From Chlamydomonas sphaeroides (Eukaryota; Chlorophyta; Chlorophyceae; Chlamydomonadales; Chlamydomonadaceae), in NCBI GenBank assembly GCA_001662425.1, contig BDDC01000145.1, forward strand, positions 58,926 to 76,000: a stretch of 17,075 nt of DNA, written 5' to 3'. Positions 1 through 10,083 of this stretch are shown in pieces; the stretch's first letter is position 1, and every line of letters begins with the position of its first letter. The notes beneath the pieces are model-generated. The model saw only the letters and a list, made by a program, of their open reading frames with translations. It did no database searches and had not been told where the DNA came from. The translations under genes were made by a program, and so were the position numbers.

Positions 1-1431
1 GCCCGGGCTTCCACCGGTGATGGGGCTGGGTGAGGGTTTCGGCGAAGGCGTTGGGGATGGTATGGCACCTGCAGTGGGCAACGGGGGCGGACAGGCAGGT
101 TGGCCGCCAGGACCACAGAGAGGGTCGTTCAGTGCCGCTCCCACAATCCTGCTACCCAGGACCGCAGGGACATGGAACGCATGGCGCTGGCTCCCCCCAC
201 CCGCACCCTCGCATCCCCGCCCCCCCCCCTCGGTGCAACTGGGCACACCCCGGCAAGGCGCAAGCACGCGGCTAGGTGGTCGTTGTCTCGCTGTTTGAGA
301 GATATCTAATCACATACGTCTTGGCCACAAAAGATGTTGCATTCTTTGTGATATGGCAGCCCAGTGCCGGAGCTCACCACATCCTGATGTGGCCAGCGGG
401 ATGGTGGTGGCACTCTGGCGGTAAAAGTCCGTTTGGCCAGTGGCCGATGTCACTTTCAACACAACATTGCCTGTATGGACGGACATTCAGCGGGCGTGAT
501 CGGACGGAAAGGCAGGGAGGGAAGGCGGATAAAGACAGGTAGAGGCGTAAAGAGGCGCAACGTGGGTGGGGCCCTTGCACTGGGTGGTCCAGCCAGTTGA
601 TGCTCCCAGACAGCGTCCCTGCCCTCGCTGACGCGGAATCAAGCCCCGGACCCATCCGCAAGTCCCATCCCACCCCACGCACCCGTTAGGCTGCCGCCAA
701 GGGTGAGGGTCGCAGCATGCCATCTGGAGGCGGAGGTGAAGGCCCGCTTGCCAGGGCTGCGGTTGATGAGGGTCGGCGGATGGTGATATCTCAATATTGA
801 GGTTCATGGCAAGCTGTTAGTCGGTTGGTTGCATTTGGCTGGTGCATGCCGAGCGCGGGCCCATGCCCGGGGTTTCACTCCCAAGCACAGCTCAGCAGTT
901 CCATTCTATCAGATGCGGGAACACCCGGGCCACGGCAGCGCCGGCCAACCCACCAGGAGCTGCCACCTCCCAGGCTGCCTTGCGAGGATGTCACCAGCGC
1001 CTCCCTGGAGTCCGGATAGGACACCTGCGGTTGACGTGGCGAGGGGGCTTCGTGGACCGTGTGGAGGCCGCAGGGTTTGCCGGCCCACACGGAAGGGCCG
1101 TTGCCCAGCACATGCCAGAACCATAGCTGGTCTTACATTGAGCGTGTATGCCTGGCCAGCGCACAGTCTAGGCGCAACCTGAGCTCCAATTGTAAGCGTA
1201 AACGTAATTGACCTGGGCAGGATATGTCACCGCGTGGTGAATCGACAAAAACCACTACAGCGCCAGCTTCCTGCGCAGCTTGCAGGCTCACGCGTCGTCC
1301 TGAGGCCCTCGATGTCTGCCGCGCGGTCCAGTAGGGTGCGTCCCACAGGCTCCGTCCCATCGGTCTGGGTCCGCAAATGCCAGCGATAGGGCGACTAGGA
1401 GCACGAGAAGTCTGAAACTACGAAAGCGCAT
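1..1431 (-). CDS. Gene A: 5' part of reeler-like / Pro-rich hinge protein, paralogue of gene B (partial, cut at window edge)
   Basis: This is the start of a membrane-redox protein like gene B, running off the left edge. I infer exons at 1431-1292, 1212-1137, 1024-954, 756-683, 470-378 and 68-1, with intron phases 2,0,2,1,1. All junctions are GT/AG. The ATG at 1431 opens a classic signal peptide (MRFRSFRLLVLLVALSLAFA), followed by DPDRWDGACG. Residues of about 21-150 form a reeler-like beta domain with motifs LCAGQAYTLN, REALVTSSQGSL, RAFTSASRWHAATL and KVTSAT. The last visible exon begins a Ser-Pro hinge (PSPTPSPKPSPSP). The domain is about 82% identical to gene B by hand alignment, and the same introns interrupt it. 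By analogy with gene B, DOMON and cytochrome b561 parts should follow beyond the window, but they are not visible. A secreted matrix protein lacking them is the main alternative. Confidence 0.8.
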
Positions 1432-1492
1432 GGCTCCCGGCCTTATATCTCAAGCTGCGAGGTAGTGATCCTGGGTCGCGTTGTTGCTGCGC

Positions 1493-1500
1493 TATATATA
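1493..1500 (-). promoter_or_regulatory. TATA box of gene A
   Basis: TATATATA lies about 62 nt upstream of the gene A ATG on the minus strand. A start site roughly 30 nt downstream would leave a 5' UTR of about 30-35 nt. The 11 nt before the ATG (GCCGGGAGCC and neighbours) are the same in gene B, which supports the chosen start in both genes. Confidence 0.55.
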
Positions 1501-1826
1501 GAAACATTGCGCTGGATTGACAGGCCGCGTCTGCCATTACGTTGACATGAAACCAAGCCCATTTCTGACGTTTTCGTGCAAATAAGCTCATTTGCAGCTC
1601 GATCGTCACCAGCGCTAATGCAGCAATGAATACGAGAAGTCGGGCACGACGCTCAGGCGCATGCATGGCTCCTGGACTGGACGTTGGGCTCAACACCAGG
1701 CATTGCCCCCGGATATGGCAGATGCGCCCTTTCCACAGAATGCCAAAAAATGAAGCGAAGCAAGTGCTGCTCCACTGTCGCCATGACATCGGCACGAACC
1801 CTGCTACTACATACCACCCGCTGGCT

Positions 1827-1855
1827 ACGAGCTGACACCGCAGGTGTCAGCTCGT
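1827..1855. repeat. Perfect 13-bp hairpin
   Basis: Two 13-nt arms (1827-1839 and 1843-1855, core GAGCTGACACC / GGTGTCAGCTC) are exact reverse complements around a 3-nt GCA loop. The hairpin lies about 400 nt upstream of gene A. Its function is unknown. Confidence 0.85.
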
Positions 1856-2027
1856 TGTGGCCCCTGCTGGCGTACCGCTGAAGGCAGTGCACGATGCGAC
1901 TGCACGGGCCCTGCTGTTCGGCTGCGCACCCCTGGGCACCCTCCAAGCTATAGCCGCCTGGAGGTCTTCGCGTAGGCAGGGGGGCAGCTGTGCATAGCCA
2001 ACATACAAGTGTGAGATCCTCCGTCTG

Positions 2028-2050
2028 GGCGTTGCCGCGTTGGCAACGCC
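2028..2050. repeat. Perfect 9-bp hairpin
   Basis: GGCGTTGCC at 2028-2036 is the exact reverse complement of GGCAACGCC at 2042-2050, with a 5-nt loop. It lies in the same upstream region as the 13-bp hairpin. Confidence 0.8.
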
Positions 2051-2872
2051 ATGAGGCCTCCTGGGCAACGTCCCCGCGGCAGCGCAGCTTGTGTTGGGCG
2101 CCACTGCGCGGGCGGGGGTGGTGGCGGCGGCAGCGGCTGCAGTCGCTGCCGCTAGCTGCGGCGCCTGCCCCAGCTGCGGCGGTGGGGCCTGCCACAGCTG
2201 GGCATCACCCTTGGGATCGCCCCTGGCGTGTATTACCGGTACGGGGGCGGCCTGAGGCCGTCAACGAAGGAGACGCATGGGTCCCTTACCCTTACCCTTA
2301 TCCCCTCCTGCCCCATCGGTGGTCGCTCGGGACCTCGGGTCAGATTCCAGTACATTCCAGTACGTTCCAATAAGGAGGCCGAGTGCGCATGCCGCTATCT
2401 TGTGGAGCTCACTGCAGCAGCGTTGTGCGTGTTCAGTGCCAACCCCGAGGCTCCTGAGCAGTAGTGCCACTGTTTTCGGGACGGCGCTGCCCGTTATAGA
2501 CCGGGTAGGTCGCGCGCCGCGGCAGCAGCGAGCAGTGCCTAAATTGGTGGCACCGCGACGATTCCCTGGGCTGCAGCTAGCTGCGGTATGCCGCATGCCG
2601 CTAGCGGGGCTGCAGCCACTTTGCAGACGGGGGCTTGGCGCCTCTGGTCGCTTGGCGGACCTGCAGGCAGCCTGCTGGCGGGCTGGCACACTGCGGTGTG
2701 TTCCGCTTAGGCCGCCCAGGCACTGGAGGCGAGGGCCGAGGCCATATACCGCTCGGCGCGCCGCGGGCCAGGGTAGCACACATGGGCGCATAGCGGGAGG
2801 TGTGCACTGGCAGCGGTAGTGAGCGCGTGTCGGATGCTGGTACCCGCCGGTGGCGATACCTGCGCTGGGAGC

Positions 2873-3016
2873 CTTCGTACCAAGCGCTTCGTGCCGCTTC
2901 GTGCCGCTCCGTACCAGTGCTTCGTGACGCTTCGTACCAACTTCATGGAATGTTACCGTAAATACGAAGGCTTCATACTGCTTCGTGACACTTCGTGGCC
3001 GCTTCGTATGCGAAAT
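2873..3016. repeat. Degenerate tandem array of a ~10-bp GCTTCGTRCC-like unit
   Basis: CTTCGT recurs about every 10-13 nt (variants GCTTCGTGCC, GCTCCGTACC, GCTTCGTACC, ACTTCGTGGC), interrupted by a less repetitive stretch near 2945-2975. It looks like an eroded minisatellite. On the minus strand it is read as ACGAAG repeats. Confidence 0.75.
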
Positions 3017-3069
3017 GCTGGCATACAAAGGCATTTAGTGTTAACTTCATGTCTGCTTCGCATACGAAG
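3002..3069. repeat. 13-bp inverted repeat with 42-nt spacer
   Basis: CTTCGTATGCGAA (3002-3014) is the exact reverse complement of 3057-3069. The arms flank an AT-richer spacer and lie at the end of the CTTCGT array, so this may be a by-product of that repeat or the remains of a small inverted-repeat element. Confidence 0.7.
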
Positions 3070-3076
3070 GCCGTAA

Positions 3077-3095
3077 CCAGGGGAGAGCCCCCTGG
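3077..3095. repeat. 7-bp GC-rich hairpin
   Basis: CCAGGGG (3077-3083) pairs with CCCCTGG (3089-3095) across a 5-nt loop, and is flanked by the near-direct copies GGCCGTAA and GGCCGTTA. It lies immediately after the 13-bp inverted repeat. Confidence 0.6.
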
Positions 3096-4599
3096 CCGTT
3101 ACTAAGAAGCGCTTACGACTGAAGCTACCTCGTGCTGTGAGTGCGGCGCCAGGTGTGCGGCGGTAATCTAACGCCGCCTGGCCGCCTATCACATGCGTGA
3201 TCGACTGAGCCCCGGATCCCCCACGGCGTCGGGGCCCATGCAGCTTGGGATCCCCCCAACCCTGACCCCCGCACGGAAAACCCCCAAACCCAAATTGCGG
3301 AAATTCCTTCAAGAGTGGCTACTATGCCAGGATTGTAGAGGGCTACCGAATTGCTGGGGCTTAGGCCGGTGGCGGTTTTGAAAGGATTTCCGCATTTGAA
3401 GTTATGGGGGTCGAAAGAAGGTCCATTTTGGTACACGCACAGGCCCGGCGCCTAGTGGTACCCGCCGCGAGACGCAAGCTGGTGTGTTACAGGCTTGGCA
3501 GCTAGCTACGGCCAGCGCTTATATATAACAACTCAACCACGCGGCCAGGTCTACATGAATGCTATGTGTAGCAGCGGCCAGCCAGTTCGCTGCCTGATGA
3601 CGTCGCGAAGGGCAGCGCCTACAAGCAAAGGCAAAGCTTCGTACGGCAAGATAAGAGATGGCATGAAACTTAGGAAAAGAACCTCCTCTATCTCACCGAA
3701 ACCTCTAGCGGGATACCACAAGTCAGGTTATCCTGCCCGCAGCGGGCTACCACGAGCCGTTGAGACAAAGCAGGCGCACTAACGTCGTCACGCAATCGGA
3801 CGCACGATAAGACCTGACGACAGCGCAGCGGCCGACACAGCAGGGCTTTCTGGGCCCTGCCGGAAGGGTGTAAAGAATCCGCCATACCATTCGCACACAC
3901 GCCACCCGGCACTACGCTACATACGTACATACGCGGCCAGCAGTCCCGCCGCACGCGTGGCGTGGCGGGGCTGGGCGATGCAGTTCATTGCAGCCGGCCT
4001 GCTGCACTGATGAGGCGCGCGAGTGAAGCCGAAGCGGCCACTAGCCCTCCAGCGGCGGTGGTGGCGGCCCGCCCGCCGCGTCGCCGGCAAAGCTTGCAGA
4101 GCATCGCACCTGGCTGGCAAAGCATGCGCAGCGCCGCCCCGCCCCGTACATGTACGGCACATTTGCGTTGCCTGCAAACAACGGTGCCGTGTGCATCTCA
4201 ACCCGCGCAACACGCGCAGTACAGCACGCAGTGGCAGCGAGCAATATCAGTCCCCTGAGCGAGCGAGCGCTCGTATCGCAATTTATCGTTATCCATGCGT
4301 CAACCCCTCCGAATTGACTGGAATATATAGCTAAGAAACGGCGGCTAGCCTTAGTGCGTGCTCTCCGAGCCATGTCGCTGCCCCATCCTCACCAAAGTGT
4401 TCTACGCACCCACGCACCAACACGCAGCAACGGCGCTCTTCTTATCGCATGCCACTATCCGGCACCACTCACATACAGCCAGAGCCACCCAACAAACGCG
4501 CGACGCCAGCAGCCCTCGCTGCGGCCCTCCCCCAGCCCCAGGAGTGCCTGGTCGTCACCCTCCTCCTCCACCGCAACGTATCACCTGCTCAAAACCCCA

Positions 4600-7500
4600 T
4601 CAACGCCGCGCGCGGCCACGCTCAGCTGCGTCTGCATATTCGCCACCAATTCTGCCCCCGCCGCCGCCAGCCCAGCCATCGTGGCCGCTGCTCCCACCGC
4701 CACGGCCGTCGCCGTCCCCTGCACCCAGAGCCGCCACCTCAACTCCTTTGCCTGAGCCGTCGCCACCGCCGCCGCCATCATCAGCATCCGCTGCTGTGGC
4801 CTTGTCAGCAGCCGCCACCGATCCCATCATTACCTGGTTGGCGGCCGGCGGCGCCCCCGCCACATCCCGCCGCCGCACGCTGAGCGACAGGTCCACCAGC
4901 ATGAGCAGTACGAGTACGGCAATCAACGGCGCCAGCCAGGCTGCCAGCATGTGGTCGTACGTGTCGTGAATCACGTAGATGCCTGCAGGTGCGGCGTGTG
5001 GCGGGATGTTTCCATGCAGTTGGGCTGGTGCAGTAAGGTTATGTGCTAGCTATCTACAGAGCATGTGTGAGCGCCTCAAATAGAGCTCTATTTGATTGTT
5101 GCACGCTGTCCCCAATAACGAGCACGTCAGCTCCCCGCCGACACACATGATGAGATCATGCAACTATGGCAGGTACCAACAACCGCGCGCACCCAGGAAC
5201 AGGTTGGCCCAGGCCGCCAGTGTGGCCAGTCTGCCCAGGCTGTGGTGGAAGAGGTTCCACAGCGGCCGCTGTGGGGCGCCGGGCGCGGGGCGGATGAACG
5301 CGCCGAGCAACTGCAGTCCCGCCAGTCCCGCTATGGTGAAGCCGAGCACCTGAGGCGGGCAGCAGGGTCAAGAAAGGCTATACATGAGGACGGGATGGGT
5401 AGCACGTGCCGTGCGCATTGAGGGAAGGGGGCCTGCCACATGGAGGGAAGCGAGTGGTGGGTAAGGATGCCGGGGGTGCGAGGGGTGACTGCGGCACACG
5501 ACGACGACCGCACCCAAACCCTACACCCAGATCCAAACCCCCACGCAACCCACAAATAAACCACCACCCCACGTGCCTTGTGTGCTCCCCGAGCGCCCGC
5601 GACCTCCTCCACCTCAAGCTTCACAATAGCTATGACGAAACCCGCCACGAAGAGCGCCAGCCCAGTCGTCTGTTGGATCGGGGCATGCGGAAGAAGGAGG
5701 GCGATCCGGAGGGACGGGGACGATGCGGTCGATCGTGCCACGAGTGGCCCTCGCGCGACCGTTGCCATAGATGCCATGGATCGGTCAGGCGGCCCTGGGA
5801 CAGGGGCTGACCGATGGCCCCATGGGTCCCCCAAAGATAGGATAGTAGCCCTGACGGGGACGAGGCGGTCGCTCGCGCACGTCAGGCGGCACACATGCAT
5901 GCCCTATCATTCATCACTTATTCACATGGAGGAGGCCACACGGCAGCAGGCCCCGGCAGCTGCAAACTCAACTTCCTTAACCTAGCTCACCTGGCATCCG
6001 ACGTGCAGATAGAACCAGGCGTCCTTGGTGCAGCAGCCGCTGCCCTGGGGCCCCGAGGGCTTCCGGAACCTCTTGCCCGCCAGCGTCCAGCGGTGCCGCG
6101 CAAACAGCACCCCCGCCGGCAGCAGCAGCCCCCAGACGACCGTCATGAGGATGGCGTGCGTCTGTACGGCAGGTGTACGGCAGGTGTACGGTCGGGGTGG
6201 GGGTTGAACGGAGGCCGCGAGGTGTCCGGTGCCTGCTGCGGTTGGCAGCATCCGCAGGTACGTTGACCCACAGCCCTAGGCGCCCTGATGAGTATGGTAC
6301 CAAACCGAGTACGGCCGATCAATACGTTGTATAATTTCCAATGCCCAGCACCGTTCCCAACACGGCCCACCGTTGCGTAGGCCTCCCCCTCGCTGTCCGC
6401 CTCCGCGGCCTGCCCAGTGAGGCTATTGAGCGCCAGGCCGCCCTCGACCGTGTGTTGGCTGAGTGCGGGGGAGGTGCTGACTGCCCAATTGACCTGCAGG
6501 TCTGGTGGGAGGAGGGGAGGGAGGAGGTGAGAGGGGCGTGCCGTATGTATGATGCGTGGAGGCTTGGGACAACCTCCCCGCCCGCCGCCCCCACCTTGCA
6601 GCGTGTTGCCAGTACCCAGCGCAGTACTCTTCGTCACAACCATCTAACGCCATCCCAGCCGAGCCCTAAGCCCAGACACAGTCGCATCACGTAACCACCC
6701 GCTGCCCCACCAGCTGCATCCAGGGACGGTGCGCCACTCGAAGCCAGCAACCTCCCGAGCCGCCGCCGACCCTCCGATGCCGACGCCGCCGCTGCGGGCC
6801 GCTGCGGGACCCCGGCGGCTGGGACCAAGAAGCAGAGCACGGAGCCGCCGCCTGCCAGGGCCACGTAGCCGGGTCGAAAGACCCATGGGACCTCAGACGG
6901 GCCGATGTCTCGCCTGGATGGGGCCGGCGCTGTGTTGATGGATGGATTCCGTTCGGCTCGAAGGCCAAAGGCAGCTACGTGGCGACAGCAGGACGACGGC
7001 CTTCCCCCTTCCCCCTCATGCCCCAGTCCTGCTGCCCCAAGCCTGCTCACGCATGAACAAGCCCCAGCGCGCTATCCGCATTTCAATGCATTTCACCGTT
7101 CCTCATGTGTACGGCACGGCACCACGGCGCTCACCCCTCAAGCGCATACGTCTCCACCACCGCCTGGCCATCCACGAGGCGACCGATGACGGCCCTCGCA
7201 GGGCTCATGACCCCGGCTGGGTTGGGGATCGTACGAGGGCGGGCGAGGCCGGAGGTGGGCTGGTTTATTTGGTATGTGATATGTGTACACGTGTGTGCGT
7301 GTGTGCAGGTGGCCCGCGACAGCTCGCTCGTGACACCATGCCCAGGTTGCAAGGGGGAGGATGGGAGGTGGGTGGATAGCAGGCGGGGGGCGAGGGGGGC
7401 GGCGACGGTGTACAATTACAGCAGCGCAGAACGGACAGGATGGCCAACCGGACCAAACAACCGGACAAAGGTTGCCAAGCAAGCAGGTGCAAGCGAGTGA

Positions 7501-10007
7501 CGGCATTCACACGCAGCCGGCCTCCGCATGCCAGCGCCACCCACCCACCAGTGTCGGCGAAAGCAAGGGCCGTGTAGCCGGAGAGCGGGGAGGTGAGCGC
7601 TAGGTGCAGCAGCGGGCCTGGGGGTGAAGGTTGTGGGGCAATGGTGTGTCGGTGCGTGTGTTCAGAAATAAGTAGAAGTATAATAGTAATACAAAATGCG
7701 TGTGTTCGTAATAATCAACATATGCCCGACACACGACGCCCTGGGGGATTGGCATATTAGCCGTGCGACAGGCAGGCAGGGATGCGTGTGTGTGTATGGG
7801 AACATGGGAGTCACCTCGTCATCAGCCGATCGATCCTCGATGGCCCACCCCTGCCCTCGACCGCCCACGCACCGGCAGACACCGTGCCGCCCACTGCCTG
7901 TGGGGTGCCGGTGCAGGCGCTGGCGGGCGGCGAGGCGCCGCCTGCGGTCCAATGGAGCACCGCCCCCTGTCGCAGGGGCCGCGAGCAGGTGTAGCCCAGC
8001 GAGGAGGAAGCGCAGCCCTGGGCGCGTTCGAGGAAGTGCAGTGTTGGGGCGGGCAGAGAGCGGGAGGGGAGGAAGGGAGGGGCAGCGGGAGAAATAGGTG
8101 TGGCGCCAGAGAGTCTAGACGAACTGTGGCTGCATGCCGTACTGCTGTACGGCACTGTACAACACGGGTTGTCTGCCGTACCGCCATGCTTACCGGGGCT
8201 TGGCCAGTCGTGCTGGGCGCTGGTCCGGGCGCGGGGCTCTGGGCGCCTGGACTCGGGTCATCGTCTTCGTCATCATCTGGGCTGGGCGAAGAGTCGTCAT
8301 CGGACCGGGGGCCTCGGCCCGGGCTGGGTGAAGAGTCATCGGACTGGGGTCCCGGGCTTCCGCCGGTGCTGGGGCTGGGCGAGGGGTCCTGGGGCCCGGG
8401 GCTGGGCGAAGGGCCTTGGGGCCCGGGGCTGGGGCTACCACCCGCGCTGGGGCTGGGTGAGGGCTTGGGCGGGGGTGAAGGGGATGGTGCGACATCTGCA
8501 GCGGGCGATGGAGGGGGGGGGGCAGGCAGGTCAGCGGTGGGGACCAGAGAGGGCCGACCTGCCCGCTGCCCCCCCCCCCCCACTTTGCAGGCCGGTAGGC
8601 AGGGTGGCGGTGTTCTTGCGGTTGCAGCGCATACATCAACGACGCCTATACCCAGTACAACATGCACGCAATACTATATCTATTGTAACATATCTGTTGT
8701 GACGTATCTGTGGTACCTCCGCTGCTGCAGCAGCTCACCACATCCGGGTGCGCCCAGCGGCAGGGTGGTGGCACCCTGGCGGTAAAAATCAAAATCGCTG
8801 GTGGCCGATGTCACTTTGAACGCGACATCGCCTGCATGTACAAGCCGACGGGCAGTGGACATTGCGCGCATTGCTTGCGGTCAGGGGAGCAGGCAGGCAG
8901 GCAGGGAGGGTGGAGGCGCACTTGGTGTACAGTAGCTGGAGAGGCGCAATTAGCACATGGGACCTGCTGGCGCTATGCGCGGTGGCCCTGCCCGGCCGCC
9001 GGTGCTTCCATCCAATGCTCTCCGCTTGCAACGGCGGGTGTATGTGATATGAGCTGCAGCGCGCTCCAGCCAGCATAGCAGCCCTCGCATCTTGGTCGAC
9101 AGGCTCGACACAGGCCATCGAGCCAACTCGTCCGTCGATACATCGACTGAAACATTCTCTGATGGCCCCAGCCCCAAGCAGGAGGGGCCCCTGGCCCCAG
9201 GGCCATGCATCCGCAGGGAACCCGCGCACCCGTTAGGCTGCCGCCCAGGGTGAGGGTCGCAGCATGCCACCTGGAGGCTGAGGTGAAGGCCCGCCTGCCG
9301 GCGCTACAGGTTGGGGGCCAGGTTAACGTAGAGCGAGGGGTGGTGGATGTTGATGTCTTTGGCAAGCCGGCGACAGCTGGCTGTCGCAGACCGCAGCTCC
9401 GATAGATGTGTGAGGGTGCCACAATTCTTGGCGGTGCGCAGAGAGAAAATGACCCGGGGATGCATGGAAGCAAGGAACAAAGCGGCGCCGGCCGACCCAC
9501 CAGGAGCCGCTGCCTCCAAGGCTGCCTTGCGAGGATGTCACCAGCGCCTCCCTAAAGTCCGGATAGGACACCTGCAGGGGCCGTTGCGCGGGTGGGCGGG
9601 GCAGGGTTGGGCGCACGACGTGCGTAACCGCACGTGTCGAAACCGGTCGCATTCGAGGAGCAATCCCGAGCTATTACATGGAGCTATAATACCTATGGCG
9701 AGCTTACGTTCAGCGTGTACGTCTGGCCCGCGCACAGACGCGACGCGACGACCTGAGCTCCACTGGTTAGTTTGAACGTTATCGACCTGGCCAGCACATG
9801 GCGACACAAATGTGCCTCACATGACTGCATTGTAAAGCTGTGCGTGGGCTGTTCTAAGGCTCACGCGTCATCCTGCGGCGCTCGATGTCTTCCTCGCGGC
9901 CCACTTGGGTGCGTTCCGCAGGCTCCGTCCCAGCGGTCGGGGTGTGCAAGCGCCAGTGCGAGTGCGCCTGATAGCACCAGAAGTGCAACGCGACCGCGAG
10001 CGTGCAT
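4600..10007 (-). CDS. Gene B: reeler-like – Pro-rich hinge – DOMON – cytochrome b561 protein (ferric-chelate-reductase-like), 15 exons
   Basis: The likely role is transmembrane electron transfer via haem b, as in FRRS1/SDR2 proteins; substrate unknown. Inferred exons: 10007-9865, 9786-9708, 9571-9501, 9303-9230, 8831-8739, 8495-8194, 8017-7873, 7617-7549, 7216-7135, 6913-6691, 6493-6371, 6161-5991, 5669-5568, 5349-5193, 4982-4600. They join in frame into 738 residues. Signal peptide 1-21 (LLVLSGALALALA); reeler-like 22-154; acidic Ser-Pro hinge 155-254 with DDDEDDD at 227-233; DOMON 255-468 (CSRPLRQGAVLHW, MSPARAVIG, VNWAVST), with Met329 and His441 as candidate haem ligands. The b561 core has about five helices; its four His positions are all present: THAILM (470), WFYLH (521), GAHKARG (555), LFHHSLG (594/595). 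The tail after SVRRR is Gly/Ala/Asp-rich. Weakest junctions: the exon 10 and 13 donors, and a possible extra intron in the last exon. Confidence 0.87.
6164..6190. repeat. 11-bp tandem repeat abutting the exon 12 splice acceptor of gene B
   Basis: GTACGGCAGGT is repeated exactly at 6164-6174 and 6175-6185, with a third partial unit from 6186. On the coding strand this places ACCTGCCGTAC copies directly before the CAG acceptor. Only the last copy provides the AG. Confidence 0.85.
7275..7308. repeat. GT-rich microsatellite in gene B intron 8
   Basis: Alternating GT/GC steps (TGTGTACACGTGTGTGCG and following bases) lie inside the intron between the two DOMON exons that end at 7549 and begin at 7216. 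No coding role is seen. Confidence 0.7.
8135..8154. repeat. Perfect 8-bp hairpin TGCCGTAC / GTACGGCA in gene B intron 6
   Basis: TGCCGTAC at 8135-8142 and GTACGGCA at 8147-8154 are exact complements around a TGCT loop. Another copy of the octamer follows at 8174-8181. The same octamer is scattered through the window. Confidence 0.8.
8511..8582. repeat. G-run/C-run imperfect inverted repeat in gene B intron 5
   Basis: A G tract followed by CAGGCAGGTC (about 8513-8532) is complementary to GACCTGCCCGCTG followed by a C tract (about 8554-8581), apart from a 4-nt insertion. It lies just upstream of the acceptor of the Pro-rich exon and could fold strongly in the pre-mRNA. The matching intron of gene A keeps a shorter, degenerate version. 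Confidence 0.7.
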
Positions 10008-10076
10008 GGCTCCCGGCCTGGTGGGCCAACGCTACAAGGCCTCGTTCCCGCTGTGCTAGCGCTGCTGCATGCGCTG

Positions 10077-10083
10077 TTCTATA
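10077..10083 (-). promoter_or_regulatory. Candidate TATA box of gene B
   Basis: TATAGAA on the minus strand lies about 70 nt upstream of the gene B ATG, a spacing similar to the TATATATA of gene A. The match is weaker than that of gene A, and no transcript evidence is available. Confidence 0.4.

Larger units (their letters stand above)
1501..4599. other. Intergenic region between tandem paralogues, no convincing gene
   Basis: No stretch here shows a domain, signal peptide or consistent splice structure. The longest minus-strand open frame (2261-3034) runs through the degenerate CTTCGT repeat and is compositionally biased. The region holds several perfect hairpins, a short-repeat tract near 2875-3075, an imperfect ATTCCAGTAC repeat near 2345-2370, and TATA-like words near 3523 and 4322. 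It should contain the gene B 3' UTR. The nearest minus-strand TGTAA word is at 3487-3491, about 1.1 kb past the stop, so the true polyadenylation site is uncertain. Decayed mobile-element sequence is possible, but no terminal repeats or transposase were recognised. Confidence 0.5.

Noticed and set aside
2281..2300. CCCTTACCCTTACCCTTA run resembling telomere repeat
   Set aside because: The unit CCCTTA differs from CCCTAAAA (the Chlamydomonas type) and CCCTAAA. There are only three copies, so it is a simple repeat.
2261..3034. 257-residue minus-strand open frame
   Set aside because: It runs through the CTTCGT repeat tract, has no domain or plausible start context, and its composition matches chance open reading in GC-rich DNA.
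7763..8785. 340-residue plus-strand open frame with Gly-Leu-Gly-Glu repeats
   Set aside because: It is the antisense shadow of the Ser-Pro hinge exon and DOMON exon 7 of gene B. The minus strand has splice signals, a paralogue and recognisable domains.
9304..9519. Minus-strand frame with LRTAKNCGTLTHLSELRSAT and DINIHHPSLYVNLAPNL, first read as an exon
   Set aside because: It is inside intron 3 of gene B. Gene A has no equivalent coding sequence there, and splicing from the TG|GTGGGT donor to the TGTAG acceptor restores a Cys codon and collinear frame in both paralogues.
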